Source: Montifringilla adamsi (taxonomy: Eukaryota; Chordata; Aves; Passeriformes; Passeridae). From it: DNA of 64,000 nt. The notes below the pieces were generated by a model. It saw only the letters and a program-made list of their open reading frames with translations, made no database searches and was not told the DNA's origin. The stretch lies in NCBI GenBank assembly GCA_017590115.1, contig JAGGNK010010337.1, positions 3,733,679 to 3,797,678 on the forward strand, read 5' to 3'. Each line of letters opens with the position of its first letter. Position 1 is the first letter of the stretch. The translations under genes and the position numbers were made by a program. Shown in pieces: positions 1 through 22,046 of the stretch.

Positions 1-1554
<1,554 letters not shown>

Positions 1555-2529
1555 CCGTTAACCTCCATCCCGCGTAGTGATTTAAGATTCAGCCAGACTG
1601 CTTTCTTAGAGCAATGGGTAGCACATTTATCCATTCTAGTCCCACCATCACACAGTGAATAATATGTGTGAAGTCTAGGTTGCAGGGACAAATGGTACAG
1701 TGGAGGCTGATCAGCAAAACTAAGGATGAGAGCACGCTCTAGGAGCCCAAACTTTGGTCCTGGTTAAGGGCATACAAGTCTCAAGATATTTTGGAAAGCT
1801 GTTACATCTAGTGGAAGAATTTTGAGAGTTCTACAGCTGTGTTGCTGGACTGTGTAATGCATCTCAGAGGCTCCTGAGAGCTGAATGCTTCATAGAGCAG
1901 AGTAGGAGCCAAGTACTCAGCAATTACAGAGCTTTCTGACAAAACAGGGCTGAAATTCGAAACAGCCAGATGCTTTCCCATTTGTTCCCATTTGGGACCT
2001 TTCAGCTGTTTTAAATGGCAGATATTGTACATCTCATTACAGAAACTAGGTGCCTAGTAAGTTGAAGGGACAACTACACCATCATGCATATTCATGAGAC
2101 AATCCAGTCTCTTTCTGATGATTAACTGCAAAGTAGAACAACAGCTCAAATTCTTGACACTAATGCAAAATGACTCACTCTGAGACAAGACTAGATGTAA
2201 GGATGTTTATTCCATGGCATGCAAATCAATCTATTCTATAATATTCCACTAGAATTTAGCATTTAGAACTATGACAAGCCACATTTTCTAAAATATGCTC
2301 CTTTTGCAAGTATGGGTTGGTGAGTTACAGCTCTTTCAACCTTCTAGCAACAAAGGCCAACTGTAAAAGGTCTGACTGGTCATTGCCAGGCTGATTTGGC
2401 CTAAACAGTGATTGCCTCATTCTTATTTTTAATTGTACTGATTCATGTTAGCAATAGGTGAAACCAGAGCTAAATTAACCGTATTAATTCTACTGGGAGG
2501 GGGGAGGGAAATGGAAAGAATACTAGTCA

Positions 2530-2557
2530 CCATGGAATATATTATAATATCCCATGG
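2530..2557. repeat. 28 bp imperfect palindrome
   Basis: CCATGG at both ends encloses an AT core (AATATATTATAATATC), giving a near-perfect inverted repeat without a loop. This is seen directly. No function is claimed. Confidence 0.7.
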
Positions 2558-5557
2558 CTAGTGGTTAATTATGGGAATATCTCAGTTCTATGAGACTCCT
2601 ATAGCACACAAAATTACGGGGCTCCAATTTGATTTTTTAAACCCCATAATCTACCTCTACCCATGGAATATCACTATTTATTCTATGGAGTAATTTGAAA
2701 GTAGATAACCACGTTGAAAACAATGCCAACTTCATTTCTGGCAGATGTTCCAGCCAAGTTGCATAGTAGACATTCTTCAGCCTTTTCAGAATATACCCCT
2801 GCGTTGTTTTAGAAAGTACAGATCGCCAGCCAAGTGATCTCAACTGACACAGAGATCAAAAGAGGCGTTTTGGAAGAGCTAGCATATACCTATGATGGTC
2901 TTGTGTTATCATTTTTTGCTTTGAAGAAAATTCTGATTTGTTACTCATTGTGAGTGAGATATTTTCTCATCATCTCATAGCCATGCATGTTGATGTCATT
3001 GTGAGAAGCACAAAGAAAGTGAGACTTTCCTTTGTGTGTGACTTCACCAATGCCAATGCTAATTTTGGAGGGGAAGAGCTGGTGGGAATCTTTCTCTTCT
3101 TTCCTATTCTCTTTTCTCTTCCTTTCGTATTTCTTTTCCCTTCTGTGCAAGTATGTAAAATCCATTCAAAAGGTAAATAGCTTTCATTTTGTTTTTGTTA
3201 AAGGCTATTTCCATTGCAACAGGCCAATCACAATTCACGTGACTGATAGACTGTACCAATTGTACCCTTGGCACACATAAGCGATGGTTTTATCATCCAT
3301 TCCCCTCAGGTTGCAAATGCTTATCACTGCTCATATTCAAGCAGCAAATTTCCTCATAAAGCAGATGCTTTTGTGGCATCATGGATCAAGAGGGAAAGAG
3401 GGCACAGCAGTATTGTGTGTCTCCTACCATGAGCAATGTGCCAACTGCCCCAACTGCAAGAAATGCCAGACTCTGGGGTACTTTAGCAGTCAGCTACAGA
3501 GTGAAATCAGCTCAGAAATCCCTGGCTTTATAAAATTCCTTCCATTACCTACCCTGGTCTTCTCTGGGAACTGGAGGACCAGGAACTCTACAAGTTCAGT
3601 ACAATTCTGCACTGGTATCCTGAGAATACATGTAATTTTGGTTCAATGTGGAACTGTTTCGCCACCTTCAGTGCTCTAAACTCAGCTGTTACCACAATAT
3701 CCATGAAGTATTGATAGTAGCAGCAACTTATCTATTTCTGCAATAATTAAGAGAGACTATTTTTATATACATATACAAGCATATATATTTTAAGAAGTAA
3801 CAAAGCACACTTACACTTCAGCTAACAAAATTGTAACACTGTAGCTGGAGTTCTGTTTCTGATAATTATTATGCACCACTAACAGCAAAAAATATTGCCT
3901 GCATCTTTTAGCTTCCAAATAGGGAACAATCTCTATGTGTGCAGGAGAAAAGCAAAAAAATACTAAGATCAAAACCAAACTGTTAAGACAAGATCTGCAT
4001 TGCCTTGAATGTTAAGTTTCATATCTGTAACATGAAGCATTCACAGGAACTGACTTGTTTTTGAAACCATTACCAGCACATTATATGAAAGCAGGGACTT
4101 GCAAGCACTGAAAAGCTTTAGATTGGTTAACATCATCTAACTGTAAACAACTAGTTATAGTTTATATTATAGTTAATATTGCATTAGGAACACAGAATGG
4201 GTGCCTAACTTATCTAAAATAGTGTCCAAGTTGTCCAGCACATTTCTTGTAATTTTTAACTGTAAAGCTTCAGTGTGACAGTGTATAGGTAACATAAGAT
4301 CATGTGATTTGTATCCAATATGTTATTAAAAAACAAAAAACCTGCTTATTTGCTCAGATGTAAAGGACATCACATGAAGTTATTAATTCTATATATTATT
4401 TGTGGTGGAGTGATTAAACACATCACCAAACAAGGCTGAGCCTGAAGTAGTTCTACACATGAACTCCCTCTCTCATTCTCCGAGTCAGCACTTCACATCT
4501 GTTCCTAGTCCATGCCCTCAGGGCCAAGGGGGCTCTACGGAGAGCTCAGCACAGCTCTGCCTGGTGCCTCCTCCCAGGATAAGGAGCACTTTCCTGGCAC
4601 AGGCATGCAAACAGCAGAGCTTTGCCCACAGGCAGCACAGCTGCTGCCAATGATGCTGTGGTCATTTGCAGCCAAAGCAAAGATGTTTTGAATTTAAAGA
4701 CTGGCAGGTTTGAATTAAATCTTTTTATTGCCCCCAACACTCTCAGCAGCTCAGTCCTGGGCTAATCTACACTAGCAGGAGGGTATCTTTATTTAACAGC
4801 ACTTGACTTTAATCTGTCAGAGTTTAAGAATGTCAGAGTTTCATTCTACCATACCTCCTCTTCCTGCAGCAACCCTTCCTGTTTTCCATCCTGTCTGTTC
4901 CCACCAGTGGGTGGCTGGGAAAGCAGCAGAAGTGAGGAAAGGCATTTCAGAGTAGAGGATGGCAGAGCTACAGCAGCAGGCAGACCTTCACCAGCAGCAT
5001 TAAGAAAGGAGAAATTTCCCCTATACAAAACATGGTCTGCAAAGCCATTTCTGCTGCCCATAAATTCTCAAGATACTGCTTAAAGAGTGCCTGGTGAAAC
5101 TGGGCCTGATACAAAACAGCAGATTTCACCTGACCAATTTGACCAAAACTCCTTGACCTGGGGATATCTCAAATTATAGAGAACTGTGTCCCCTCACTTA
5201 ACATACACCCACAAAATTCTAACATCTCCATGTCAAAAGATTAATGTTATAACATGTTGCAGTGTTGTTTACAGGCCCTGTTCAAGATCAGGGCTTCATT
5301 TTGGCATCATTTTATACAGGACAACCACTCTACTGCAATCAAATACCCAACAGGCTAAGTGGACAGCAGAGACAAAATGGAAGTAATCCCCAATATTTTC
5401 AGTTGACATGGTGCCTAATTTAATTGAGGAAGATTACTTGAAAGGTCTGTGGAAAGCCACTAGTTGAATTTAACTAAAAAAACATCAATCAACCACAGTC
5501 TGCTATGCTGGAGTGTCTTTTATGTCAAGTATTCTAAACAGTCAATATTATAACAGA

Positions 5558-5562
<5 letters not shown>

Positions 5563-5591
<29 letters not shown>
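5563..5591. repeat. Poly(A) tract, A29
   Basis: An uninterrupted run of 29 A, followed by GAAAAAG. It could be the tail of an old retroposed copy. I see no clear parent sequence upstream, so it is listed only as a homopolymer. Confidence 0.9.
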
Positions 5592-5593
<2 letters not shown>

Positions 5594-8500
5594 AAAAGAC
5601 AGTTCCAACCACTTAAACTTACTTTTTGTCCCAAACCTCACACCGTCCTACAGGTATAATAAGTTAATTCAGTATACAGTGAAATATTTTAAGTTGCAAG
5701 TTTGTAAGAAGACCTCAAAACGTGCAAAACAAATATTAAAAGCTCTTAGTTTTGTTTTTAAAGTGTTGCCCAGTTCCTCAGCCCCTCTCTTATGTGAGCT
5801 GTGTGCTCACCTGCTGGCCAGGTTGACGTCATGGTTACATCTCAGAGTTGTCACTGGATGAAGCAGTGAATGCAACTTCCCAACACTGTAAAATAAATTT
5901 AGAACATGAGTGGAATTCATAACTTCATTTGATGCCTACAGCACTGTCTGGTGCCACCCAGCAATGGTCTAAAAAATGCATTCATAATACATAAGACAAG
6001 GAGATGGGTTCTTTGGGGGTTGTTCAGAGTTCTACCCCACCCTTTTATTCTTTTCATATATATATTTCCAACACCAGCACACAAAAGGTTTATATTGACT
6101 TTAACATGGCCAGATTAAGAATTTCTCACCTCTCTGATCCCCTCTGCATGCAGCTTCACTTAAGTTATACTCCAAGGATATCCTATATTCATACCAATGT
6201 ATTGTGCAGGCTCTTTCACAGTGTACTGGTGGCAAAATTCTCTATTCATTGCACAGCTGTAAAATACACAAAAAAAAATTACTAGAATTGAGGCACCTAA
6301 GAGGTGAGGGGAAATGTCTGTCATTACTAACACAGACTTCAGCTTCAGAAAAACATTCTGTGGTTCTTTTACTTCTCTGCCCCAAAGCCAATTTGCAGTA
6401 ACCCACTCCTAGACTATCCTGATGTCTGAATAGTTAAAGTAATCCAAGTCTATCACCACAGAAGGAAGCTACAATGTTGCAGTGACTCCAGTGTACTCCA
6501 TGGTCAGAGAAACTGGAACAAGCTATGATGTTAGGAACCCATTATTTTTCAATGCAATTTCCTGAGAGAGAGCTGATCTCCTTTTAAAGAAATCGTGTGG
6601 AATTACCCATTCCAGCTTTATCACTCATGCTTTCTGAAGGAGCTGCTCTTTTCTCAGGGCTTCATTTTTCATCTCTTCTGTCATCATAACCTAAATAACC
6701 TGTATTCCTTGTGCAACACACTGGCTCTTACGTCAGAAGTGTGCTGAGCACTGTAATTCTAGTGCCAGTGCTCAGTGGGAGTTGGGAATTCTAGGCAGCT
6801 CTTGTCAGAGGCCCATTCTGCTGCCTAACACTTCACTGCAGCTTGTGAACCTCAGTGGCTTTTACGGAGAGCAAAGCATTGTTAAAGCCATAGGTATGTA
6901 GTCACTGTGGTGGTCCTTCAAACCTCTGGGAAGCAAGTCCTCTGATCAAGAGTCTCTGAACATTATTTAAAAAGTCTCATCTAATTTTAGTGTCATAAAA
7001 CCTTTGCCTCTCTCTGTAAGATGGACAGTAGACGGCAAAGTAACTGCTAAGATCTTAGGCCTGTTTCAGCTCAAAAAGCTCAGGTGTTCAAATGGACATA
7101 AAAAGTACATAAAAAGGTAATAGGGAGATGTTTTTTTTATTTCCTCACTGTACTTAGCTTTCCTAGTCTTTAAGATTCAAAACTCCTCACTCCAAAATAG
7201 CAAATGAGGTAATGATCACATCTTGATATCACTGACGATGGAGTCTTTGGGATCTAATGGAGAAATTGCTAACAGCTCAAAACAAAAGGAATAACACTCA
7301 GTTATGCTCATCTAACTTAAGTTTAATTTGTCTGAGGTGCCCCTTATACTGGAAGAAGAATCAGGCAGCCTCTGAGAGTAATCCACTCATTTATGACCTG
7401 AGTTATTCTCTGGGGGTGCCTTTCTCCATAAGAGATCACAGGTGACTGCAGCTCTAATTCAATATTGTCAGTTAAGTGCCTACAGCTCTGTGGAAGCACT
7501 TTGGATCTATTCCTTGCCCCCTGCCCCATGTGGCATTCCTGCAACCTCATAACTGAGGGTCATATGTAAAGCAGAATCTATAACTAATATAATGTAATAC
7601 CTTGTTGTGCAATTATTCATCTGTCTCTTCCTGTAGAGATAAAACCAGTGGGTGTCACTTGTACTACTGTTGACTTTAGAATGTGAGTAAAAAATAACAT
7701 CCTCTATGTCAAGTAATTTGAAAACAAAGAGGAGGAGCTATGTATCCGAGCTCAGTGCTGTATGTTTCCTGCTTTTTTCTGGCACTAGGTGAGACGTGAA
7801 AAAAAAAATCCTAAAATTAGAAAATCTCCCCACACAAACCCTGTGGGCCAGAGCCAGGGCTGTGTGTGTTTAGGGACAGGACTGCACTAAGCTAAAAAAC
7901 AAATGCAGAACGAAATAATAAATTTTAGGAGTTTTCATGCCTTAACAACCTAATGAGCAAAAAACACTTGGAGTCATGGGAAAACACAGATACAAGCACT
8001 TCAGCCAAATAAGGCCAACCCGTGCCAATCCTCCAGCACAAAGCAGATATAAATATGGTAAATCCTCTTTCTCAAGCACATGGCTCCCATGCCATCCAGT
8101 GCAGAATGCATTCCTGGAATATGAAAGAGATACTCTTGGCATCTGTTCCTTCTACTGTACTGAGTATGGTTGGTGTTAGCAGGACAGATACAAGAAAAGG
8201 CACCATTGTGCAAAAAGTGCATTTCTGCTGCAGTACAATTAAACACACCAGATCACTTACCTGTTACTACAAAAGGCCAGGGGCAAAGAGGTATAGGGTA
8301 TGAGGTCCCATTTCTGTGCCCAGCCCACTTGCTTGTATCCCTCTTGGACTATACTTGCTGGATATTTTCTCTGAGCTTTCTGTTGACTTGCTTGTCTGTT
8401 AATAAGCACAAAGCCAAAATAACAAGCACTCTACCATTCCTGCTGTCATTGTTCTTTGTATTCATTCATCCACGTTTCATGTCTCAGACACCTTCCATAG

Positions 8501-10533
8501 TGTATAGATCATCATACTGTATTCCTCAGTCAGAGCAGTAATATAAGATGGTAACATGACTCACCTGACTGCATTTTCCTGTAACTTCTACCTGACCTGC
8601 CAATGATCCCCTGGTGTTATTGAGACTCTCAGACATTGAGGGTAGGTATAAGTAAACACCCAGGAGGATCAGGATGAAACTAGGAAGGATCTTCCAGAGC
8701 TCTTTGCAATGCAGGATTTCCAGAAGCAACCGTTCTCAGCACTGCATTAAGCACATATCCAATAATGCCTGTAAATAGCAAGAGGCACTGGATCGACTTT
8801 CCTAGAGCTCCTGTACTTCTCTAGCAGTACCAGTAGGTAGGCAGCCAACATACTGTCACCTCACTTCAAGAAGTAGTACCTGTCAAGGGTGATATTCTCT
8901 GGGAGTGATGTTACTATGTTGGCCAAGTTAGTACTGGGAGAGACGGTCACCACCGTCACTGGAGTGCCTTTCCTGGGGGACACGGCTTCCTGGAGGGACC
9001 CAGGTCAACACGGTGGTGAGTAAATGTTGAAGAGGTAGGTTGGGTTGGAAGGATTCTGCATAATTCATGTAGCATACTAAATTCTGCTCTCGTGCCAGTG
9101 TAAAGTCCTTCAGTACTCAGAAGAGCTTCATAACAACTTTCAAAATATGCAGTAATATAAAAACTAGGAAACTAATAAACATACCTAGATAAAGATATTG
9201 ATTTTAATGGCCTTAGAATATTGGGGTAACTAAAATGAATTTGTTATATAGGAATCTTAATTCTTTTACATGTTCACATTTCTCTCTTTTTTCTCTTTCT
9301 CTCTTTCGCTCTGTTTGTTAACATTTACTTGTTATTGCTCTACGTTGCTTGCGACTTGTGTATGTTACAGACTGTCACATTTTATTCTGTGAAGTTTTTC
9401 TCCAATTCCCATCAACCTGAGCTCCATGTTGGGCAGCCGAGGAGATTACAATACAGTTCTTTATTGCAAAAGAACCAGGAATGTCACAGACTATAGGTAA
9501 CTTCACTGAGGTTGTGACACAAAACCTGATGCGAGGTATTAATGCAAAGAGTAAGTACATGGTATGAAAATAGAGCTATTTAGTCAAATTACTTTCTTTT
9601 TTTCAGATAGTCTGCATGGGAAAAATTAATTTTCATTACTCTCCAGAAGAAAACACTCCCAAACCTACCAATCTAGGATTCTTGTCACTCTCATTTGAAA
9701 ACCAATGGTGCCTATGTCAACATATCACTGCTCATTTTCAAAGGCTTAAACCCATATTTTCTATGCTGTTCTTCTCTATGCTAAACTTCCTTTCACACTC
9801 TCCAACTCATCATTTCATCATTTTGTCATCCTTTGTCTGTGGTTTAATATATCTTCTACATAATTCTTTTTCTAATTTAATATAGTTATAACCCTTTCAC
9901 TCTGAGGACCTGATTAAACAACAACAAAAATGAGTCCCCACCCATGGGATTCACATTTCTTAATCCTGTGTGAGGCTCTGTAGCCTATAAAATTGATTTC
10001 TGTAGCCAAAGATTGTCTGGCACAGAAGCATAATTGTTACTTTGCTAAATGATGTCCTGAGCAAAGCATTTCGTTTTACAATCTTCCCCAATTACTCCCA
10101 TAAACTAGTTTAAAGAATGGTAAAAAGTAGCTGATAGACATTCTTATCATTTTCTAGAGGGACAGCATGAAGTTTATTGCTTATTTTTAATTGCCAGGAA
10201 CTCAGAAATCACTACAGTCATGTACCAACTCAAGAAAAGCTTATTTGTCTCAGTATGAATTTCCTTTACTACCTGATTTGCTGTTATGCTCTGACCCTCT
10301 CTTAATACGTGAAGAAGCACAGCAGAGTTTCCATGATGTCCAGCATAAAAGAATACAGTAATTTATACTGATGAAATTGATGAGTGGACAATGAATATTA
10401 ATGCAGAGTAAACACTATCCAGGCAACTAAAACAGAAACAACTTGCTAACACGAGAGGAATTTTACTTCAAGAGACTCAAGAGAGTCAGGTATTTAACTG
10501 TAAGTACTTCCTTTCCATGCAACATCTCTGAGA

Positions 10534-12480
10534 GAAATCATTGAATAACACAATTCTTTGATTGAAAAAGGTCTTGAAGGTCATCAAGTCCAACCTCCAA
10601 CCCAATACTGCGAGTCCACCACTAAATCATGTGCCAAAGTGACACATCTACACAACTTTTAAATAACCCTGGGGATCACAACCTGACCACTTCCCTGTTT
10701 CAGTGCTGGACAACCCTTTTGGTGAAGAAATGTTTCCTAATATCCAATCTAAACCTCTCCAGCTACAACTTGAGGCTATTTCCTTCTGTCCTATTACTTG
10801 TTACTGGGAGAAGACCAACCCCCACCTGGCTACAGCCTCCTTTCAGGCAGCTGCAGAGAGTGATGAGGTCTCCCCTGAGCCTCCTTTTCTCCAGGCCGAA
10901 CACCCCCAGCTCCCTCAGCCTCTCCTCACAGGACTTGTGCTCCAGACCCTCCACCAGCCCCCATTTCCCTTCTCTGGACTTGCTCCAGCCCCTCAATGTC
11001 TTTCTTGCAGTGGGGGGCCCAGAACTGGACACAGCACTCGAGGTGTGGCCTCACCAGTGCAGAGGGACGATCCCTGCCCTGGTCCTGCTGGCCGCACTAT
11101 GGCTGATCCAGGCCAGGATGCCCTTGGCCTTCTTGGCCCCCTGGGCACTGCTGGCTCATGTTCAGCTGCTGTCAGCAGCACCCCCAGGTTGTTTTCTGCC
11201 CAGCAGGGTCCCAGCCCCTCTGGCCCAGCCCGTGGCCCTGTCTGGGGCTGTTGTGGCCCAAGGACAGCCCCCGGCACTCGGCCTGGCTGACCCTCACACA
11301 GTCGGCCTCAGCCCATCGGTCCGGCCTGTCCGGATCCCTCTGCAGAGCCTTGTGCCCTCCAGCAGATCAGCACTCCCAGCCAGCCAGGTGTGTCTGCAGC
11401 TGGCTGAGGGTGCCCTCCATCCCCTCATCCAGATCACTGATAAAGAGATTGAACAGAGCTGGGCCCAGCACTGAGCCCTGGGGAGCACCAGGACAATCTG
11501 CTCTGTGACCTTCCCAGGTACCAAGGTCAGGCTGACAGGCCTGTAGCTCCCCAGATCCTCCTCCTGGCCACTCTTGTCACTCAGTGTCACATTTGCCAAC
11601 CTCCCCAGTGCAAAAGTACTGCTGATAAAGGATGGAAAGTGGCTCAGTGAGCATTTTCATGAGCTCCCTCAGTACTTTTGGGTGGACCCCTTTGGCCTGA
11701 AAACTTGTGTCTTAGTGCTCAATGACCATTTCCCTTGGATTATGGGAGCTTCATTCTGCTCCTCATTCCTGTCTTTCAGCTCAGGGGACTGAGTACCCTG
11801 AATAAAGTTAAAGACTGTGACAAAGAAGGCGTTACATAGCTCAGCCTTTTCCTCATCCTCTGTCACCCTATATTCCCCTCCCACATCCAATAAAGGATGG
11901 AGATTCTCCTTAGCTCTACTTTTGTTGCTAATGTATTTATAGAAAGATTTTTTATTGTCTTTTATGGCAATAGCCAGATTGAGTTCTATTTGGCCTTTGG
12001 CCCTTCAAATTTTCACCCTGCCTGACCTCATGACATTCCCTGTAGTCATCCTGAGCTGCCTACCCCCTCTTCCAAAGGTGAAAGTCACCCTTTTTTTCCT
12101 GAGCTGCAGCCAAAGCTCCCTGTTCAGCCAGGCTGGTCTCCTTTCACCAGCTCATTCTTTGGCACACAGGGACAGGCTGTTCCTGTGCCTTTAGGATTTC
12201 CTTATTAAAAAAAATGCCCAGCCTTCCTGCCTTCCTTGCCTTTCAGGATTGACTCCCAAGGTACTCTGTCAACCAGGCTCCTAATGTCTGCCTCAAGAAG
12301 TTCAAGGTAGCAGTTCTGCTGACCTCCCTTTCTTACTCTCTAGGAAGCAAAAACTGTATCATTTCATGATCCCTGTGCCCAAGATGCCTCCAACCATCAC
12401 ATCACCCACAAGTCCTTCTCTGTTCACAAACAACAGGTCCAGTGAAGAATATTCCCCAGCTGGCTGACTAGGAAAGTAAA
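10534..12480 (-). mobile_element. CR1 LINE fragment, 5'-truncated, internally deleted
   Basis: A chicken-repeat-1 non-LTR retrotransposon lies antisense to KCNC1. In minus-strand order, about 12480-11900 resembles the CR1 ORF2 region ahead of the reverse transcriptase. At 11890-11670 the frame encodes EDEEKAELCNAFFVTVFN, the lead-in to the reverse transcriptase. At about 11590-11500 it encodes [20 protein letters not shown]. The sequence then jumps to the stretch normally following the VPQGS motif, so the block with the first catalytic aspartate is missing. Near 11385-11410 the FADD motif is recognisable but one base short. At about 10900 comes [22 protein letters not shown], the conserved CR1 C-terminal block. 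The 3' end lies near 10534, in a tract like the CR1 terminus. No intact frame remains, so the copy is inactive. Its end coordinates are good to about 20 bases. Confidence 0.92.
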
Positions 12481-19914
<7,434 letters not shown>

Positions 19915-20051
19915 GTTACGAAATGTCACGGAGCCTTAACAGCATAGCTGGCATAAGTGGAAAAGCGATAGGATTATCCTCAGTGTCTGCGCCCTACAGC
20001 TCTCCTAGCCCAGTGAGACGCTCTTGGTCTCCCATCCCATCTATTTTGTAG
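19915..20051 (+). CDS. KCNC1: KCNC1 alternative terminal exon encoding a Kv3.2-like tail
   Basis: Joined to exon 3 in phase, this encodes Gly565 then [18 protein letters not shown], and ends [11 protein letters not shown] with TAG at 20049-20051. That is 45 residues, for a 609-residue channel. The tail closely resembles the C terminus of Kv3.2 (KCNC2), which has a YEKSRSLNNIAG start and a SPIPSIL end. It is therefore probably a terminal exon older than the split of these paralogues. The frame is open, the phase matches, the acceptor is good and the family-specific ending is intact, all of which argue for function. Expression is not shown by the sequence. It is rich in Ser and Arg, with several Ser-Pro sites. 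Confidence 0.85.
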
Positions 20052-20734
20052 CATGGATCAGTAGCAGAGAATGGTCTAAAAAGCTTTACTTTCAATTAGC
20101 CTATGCGATGTTGCATATAGTCCAGGTGACTAAGTCTGAAGATGCAATGTCTCACAGTAGCACCCGCTGCAAACGGTGTTACTTCTGATGCTTAGGTGAC
20201 AACACTCCTAAATAGCACTCAGATGACAATAGGCAGGCATTGGCGTAGTACTGGTGGGCCATACGTGCTGCATGGTATCACTACATAGGATGAAGGGTAG
20301 ATGCACCAGATGGCTTCCTTCCTGGTGCATCCTGCTAGTATATGCTTATTGTGGCTAATGGTGGATCTACTGGCTCTGTATGGAATGGGTTAGGCGTTTA
20401 GTCGATGCTGAAACATGCCAACGATGGAAGATTTTGCTTTTCTCAGGATATTTTTGAGCCATAGGAACCCTGCAGGAGTTTGAGCAAACAAGCACAGTAG
20501 GATGAAACTTTGCATGGGCACCTATTTTAAGCTGAAAGCAATACTCAGACACACTGTAGAGAGGTCTCAGTCTGGCTGACTGCATGGGAAAAAAAATCCT
20601 GTTGAAGAAGAATATGGCTGCCTCTGCATGTAGCTATTTCACCTTTTCCTCCTTCCTTTAACACTAAGATGCCGAGCTTGATGTGAAAAGCGCAGGGAAG
20701 AAGCTCAAGTACTGATTGTATTCTTTACATGCAG

Positions 20735-20799
20735 ATCTTTGCAAAGAAAGTCCAGTCATTGCTAAATATATGCCAACAGAGGCAGTCAGAGTGACCTGA
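20735..20799 (+). CDS. KCNC1: KCNC1 terminal exon for the Kv3.1b C terminus
   Basis: After the acceptor ATGCAG (AG at 20733-20734), the G of exon 3 plus AT gives Asp565. Then come LCKESPVIAKYMPTEAVRVT and TGA at 20797-20799. With exon 3 this gives 585 residues, exactly the known Kv3.1b length, and the tail matches the mammalian form. This is the main neuronal isoform in mammals; its tail is linked there to axonal targeting and phosphorylation. A pyrimidine-rich stretch (ATTGTATTCTTTACATGCAG) precedes it. Confidence 0.97.
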
Positions 20800-21732
20800 C
20801 AAGGCAAGATGGAGATGAACATTGATGGCTAATAAACATCTCTGTGGAACTGTGCAGGCATAGAAGACCTTCTCATTTGGACAAAGTTAAATCGCTCCAT
20901 GCAGGTTTTGTGGATGATTCTTCATGGTTCTGGAGTTGTACTAGAGATGCAGGCTTTTTCTACGGCCAAAATGTAACAAAACTGTAGAAGATTTTTTTTT
21001 TTAATCTATTTTTTTGTTCCAAAGCATGACTTGCATGAAGACAAAAATGAAAATGAAAAAAAAAACCAAACAAACAAAACAACAACACACACACAAGAAA
21101 TACTGCAAATGTATGATTAAGGAGGAAAAAGAAAAAAAAACAAAGTTATATATTTTCTTTCAAAGCTCTTTACTTTTACATACATTGTTGTAGCGAAAAT
21201 GTAAAACATTATAAAACTGTACATTTCTTTGCTATGGATCGCTTCTTTTTGTATACAAGATAAAGAGTAACGGTTTTAAAAAGTGCAATCAGGCAGTCAT
21301 CGGTCATATTGACCACGCCTTCACAGTTCATCACACCGACATGGAAATCAAGAACTTTTAATCCAACTAGAAGTGTATAAAAATAAGAAAAACTTTTTCC
21401 TGTCTGTTTTTGTTGGCATGCTTGTGACACATGGGACCTTCCTTCGGACCTGACAGTAACAGCTGGTTAATTTTCCAGCCCTGGTTATGTTGTATTTTAT
21501 TGATGTATAGATCCAACGTAAAGACCCTTCATAAATTGTTCATATTAAGTAATCAGTATGAATTTTAAACAAAAGAGGTGTTATTTTAAAACTGGGACTT
21601 ATAGTACAAAATCAGGAAAATACTCAAGTATAAATGGTCTCAAAGTTTAAGAAACAAGACAACAGCATTGTATGCAATTTAGTACTGAGTAAAATGCATG
21701 CACAATGTTATGCAAAACAATTCTAGCATGAA

Positions 21733-21738
21733 AATAAA
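21733..21738 (+). terminator. KCNC1: Candidate poly(A) signal AATAAA
   Basis: A canonical hexamer about 930 bases after the Kv3.1b stop, followed by TTTTGTATCATGG, a modest U/GU-rich context. Confidence 0.5.
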
Positions 21739-21834
21739 TTTTGTATCATGGTTTCAGTGCCTGCTGTATAGTGTAAAGGGGAATCCTTTTCTGAAGCAAT
21801 CAGGGGTTTCCAGAGACTTGCTTCTAAAATCTTG

Positions 21835-21840
21835 AATAAA
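21835..21840 (+). terminator. KCNC1: Candidate poly(A) signal AATAAA
   Basis: A second canonical hexamer in TTGAATAAATACAGTGTTCT, with a GU-rich element just downstream. Confidence 0.5.
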
Positions 21841-22046
21841 TACAGTGTTCTCAACAGAAATGTAGGAGAAAAGCTTGGTATTGCTTTGGTTCTACAATGC
21901 TAATTTTGGTTAGTAGATAATAAATGAAGCCTGCAAACACTTGATACAACCGATGTCTAAAGAATTCACACCATTAGTAATTTTAAAAGGGAAGATTAAA
22001 AACCCCTATAATGATCTAGGTATCTTCCTTTTCCCTCCCCAACAAT

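Larger units (their letters stand above)
1555..10533 (+). other. KCNC1: KCNC1 intron 2, first part
   Basis: AT-rich non-coding sequence. Open frames here are short, overlap on both strands and show no recognisable domain. I see simple-sequence tracts (for example A29 at 5563-5591) and one small palindrome, but no exon, RNA gene or clear transposon. Confidence 0.75.

Noticed and set aside
3284..3679. 131-codon plus-strand open frame in KCNC1 intron 2
   Set aside because: No recognisable domain, no splice context and no family resemblance; its length is possible by chance.
8930..9040. Short GC-richer block with a GGGTTGGAAGG string like a CR1 end
   Set aside because: Only the short string matches; the surrounding sequence does not follow CR1.
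10629..11474. 281-codon plus-strand open frame, and a 195-codon one overlapping it
   Set aside because: They lie antisense to the CR1 element. The real coding relic is on the minus strand, and GC-rich CR1 sequence leaves long chance frames.
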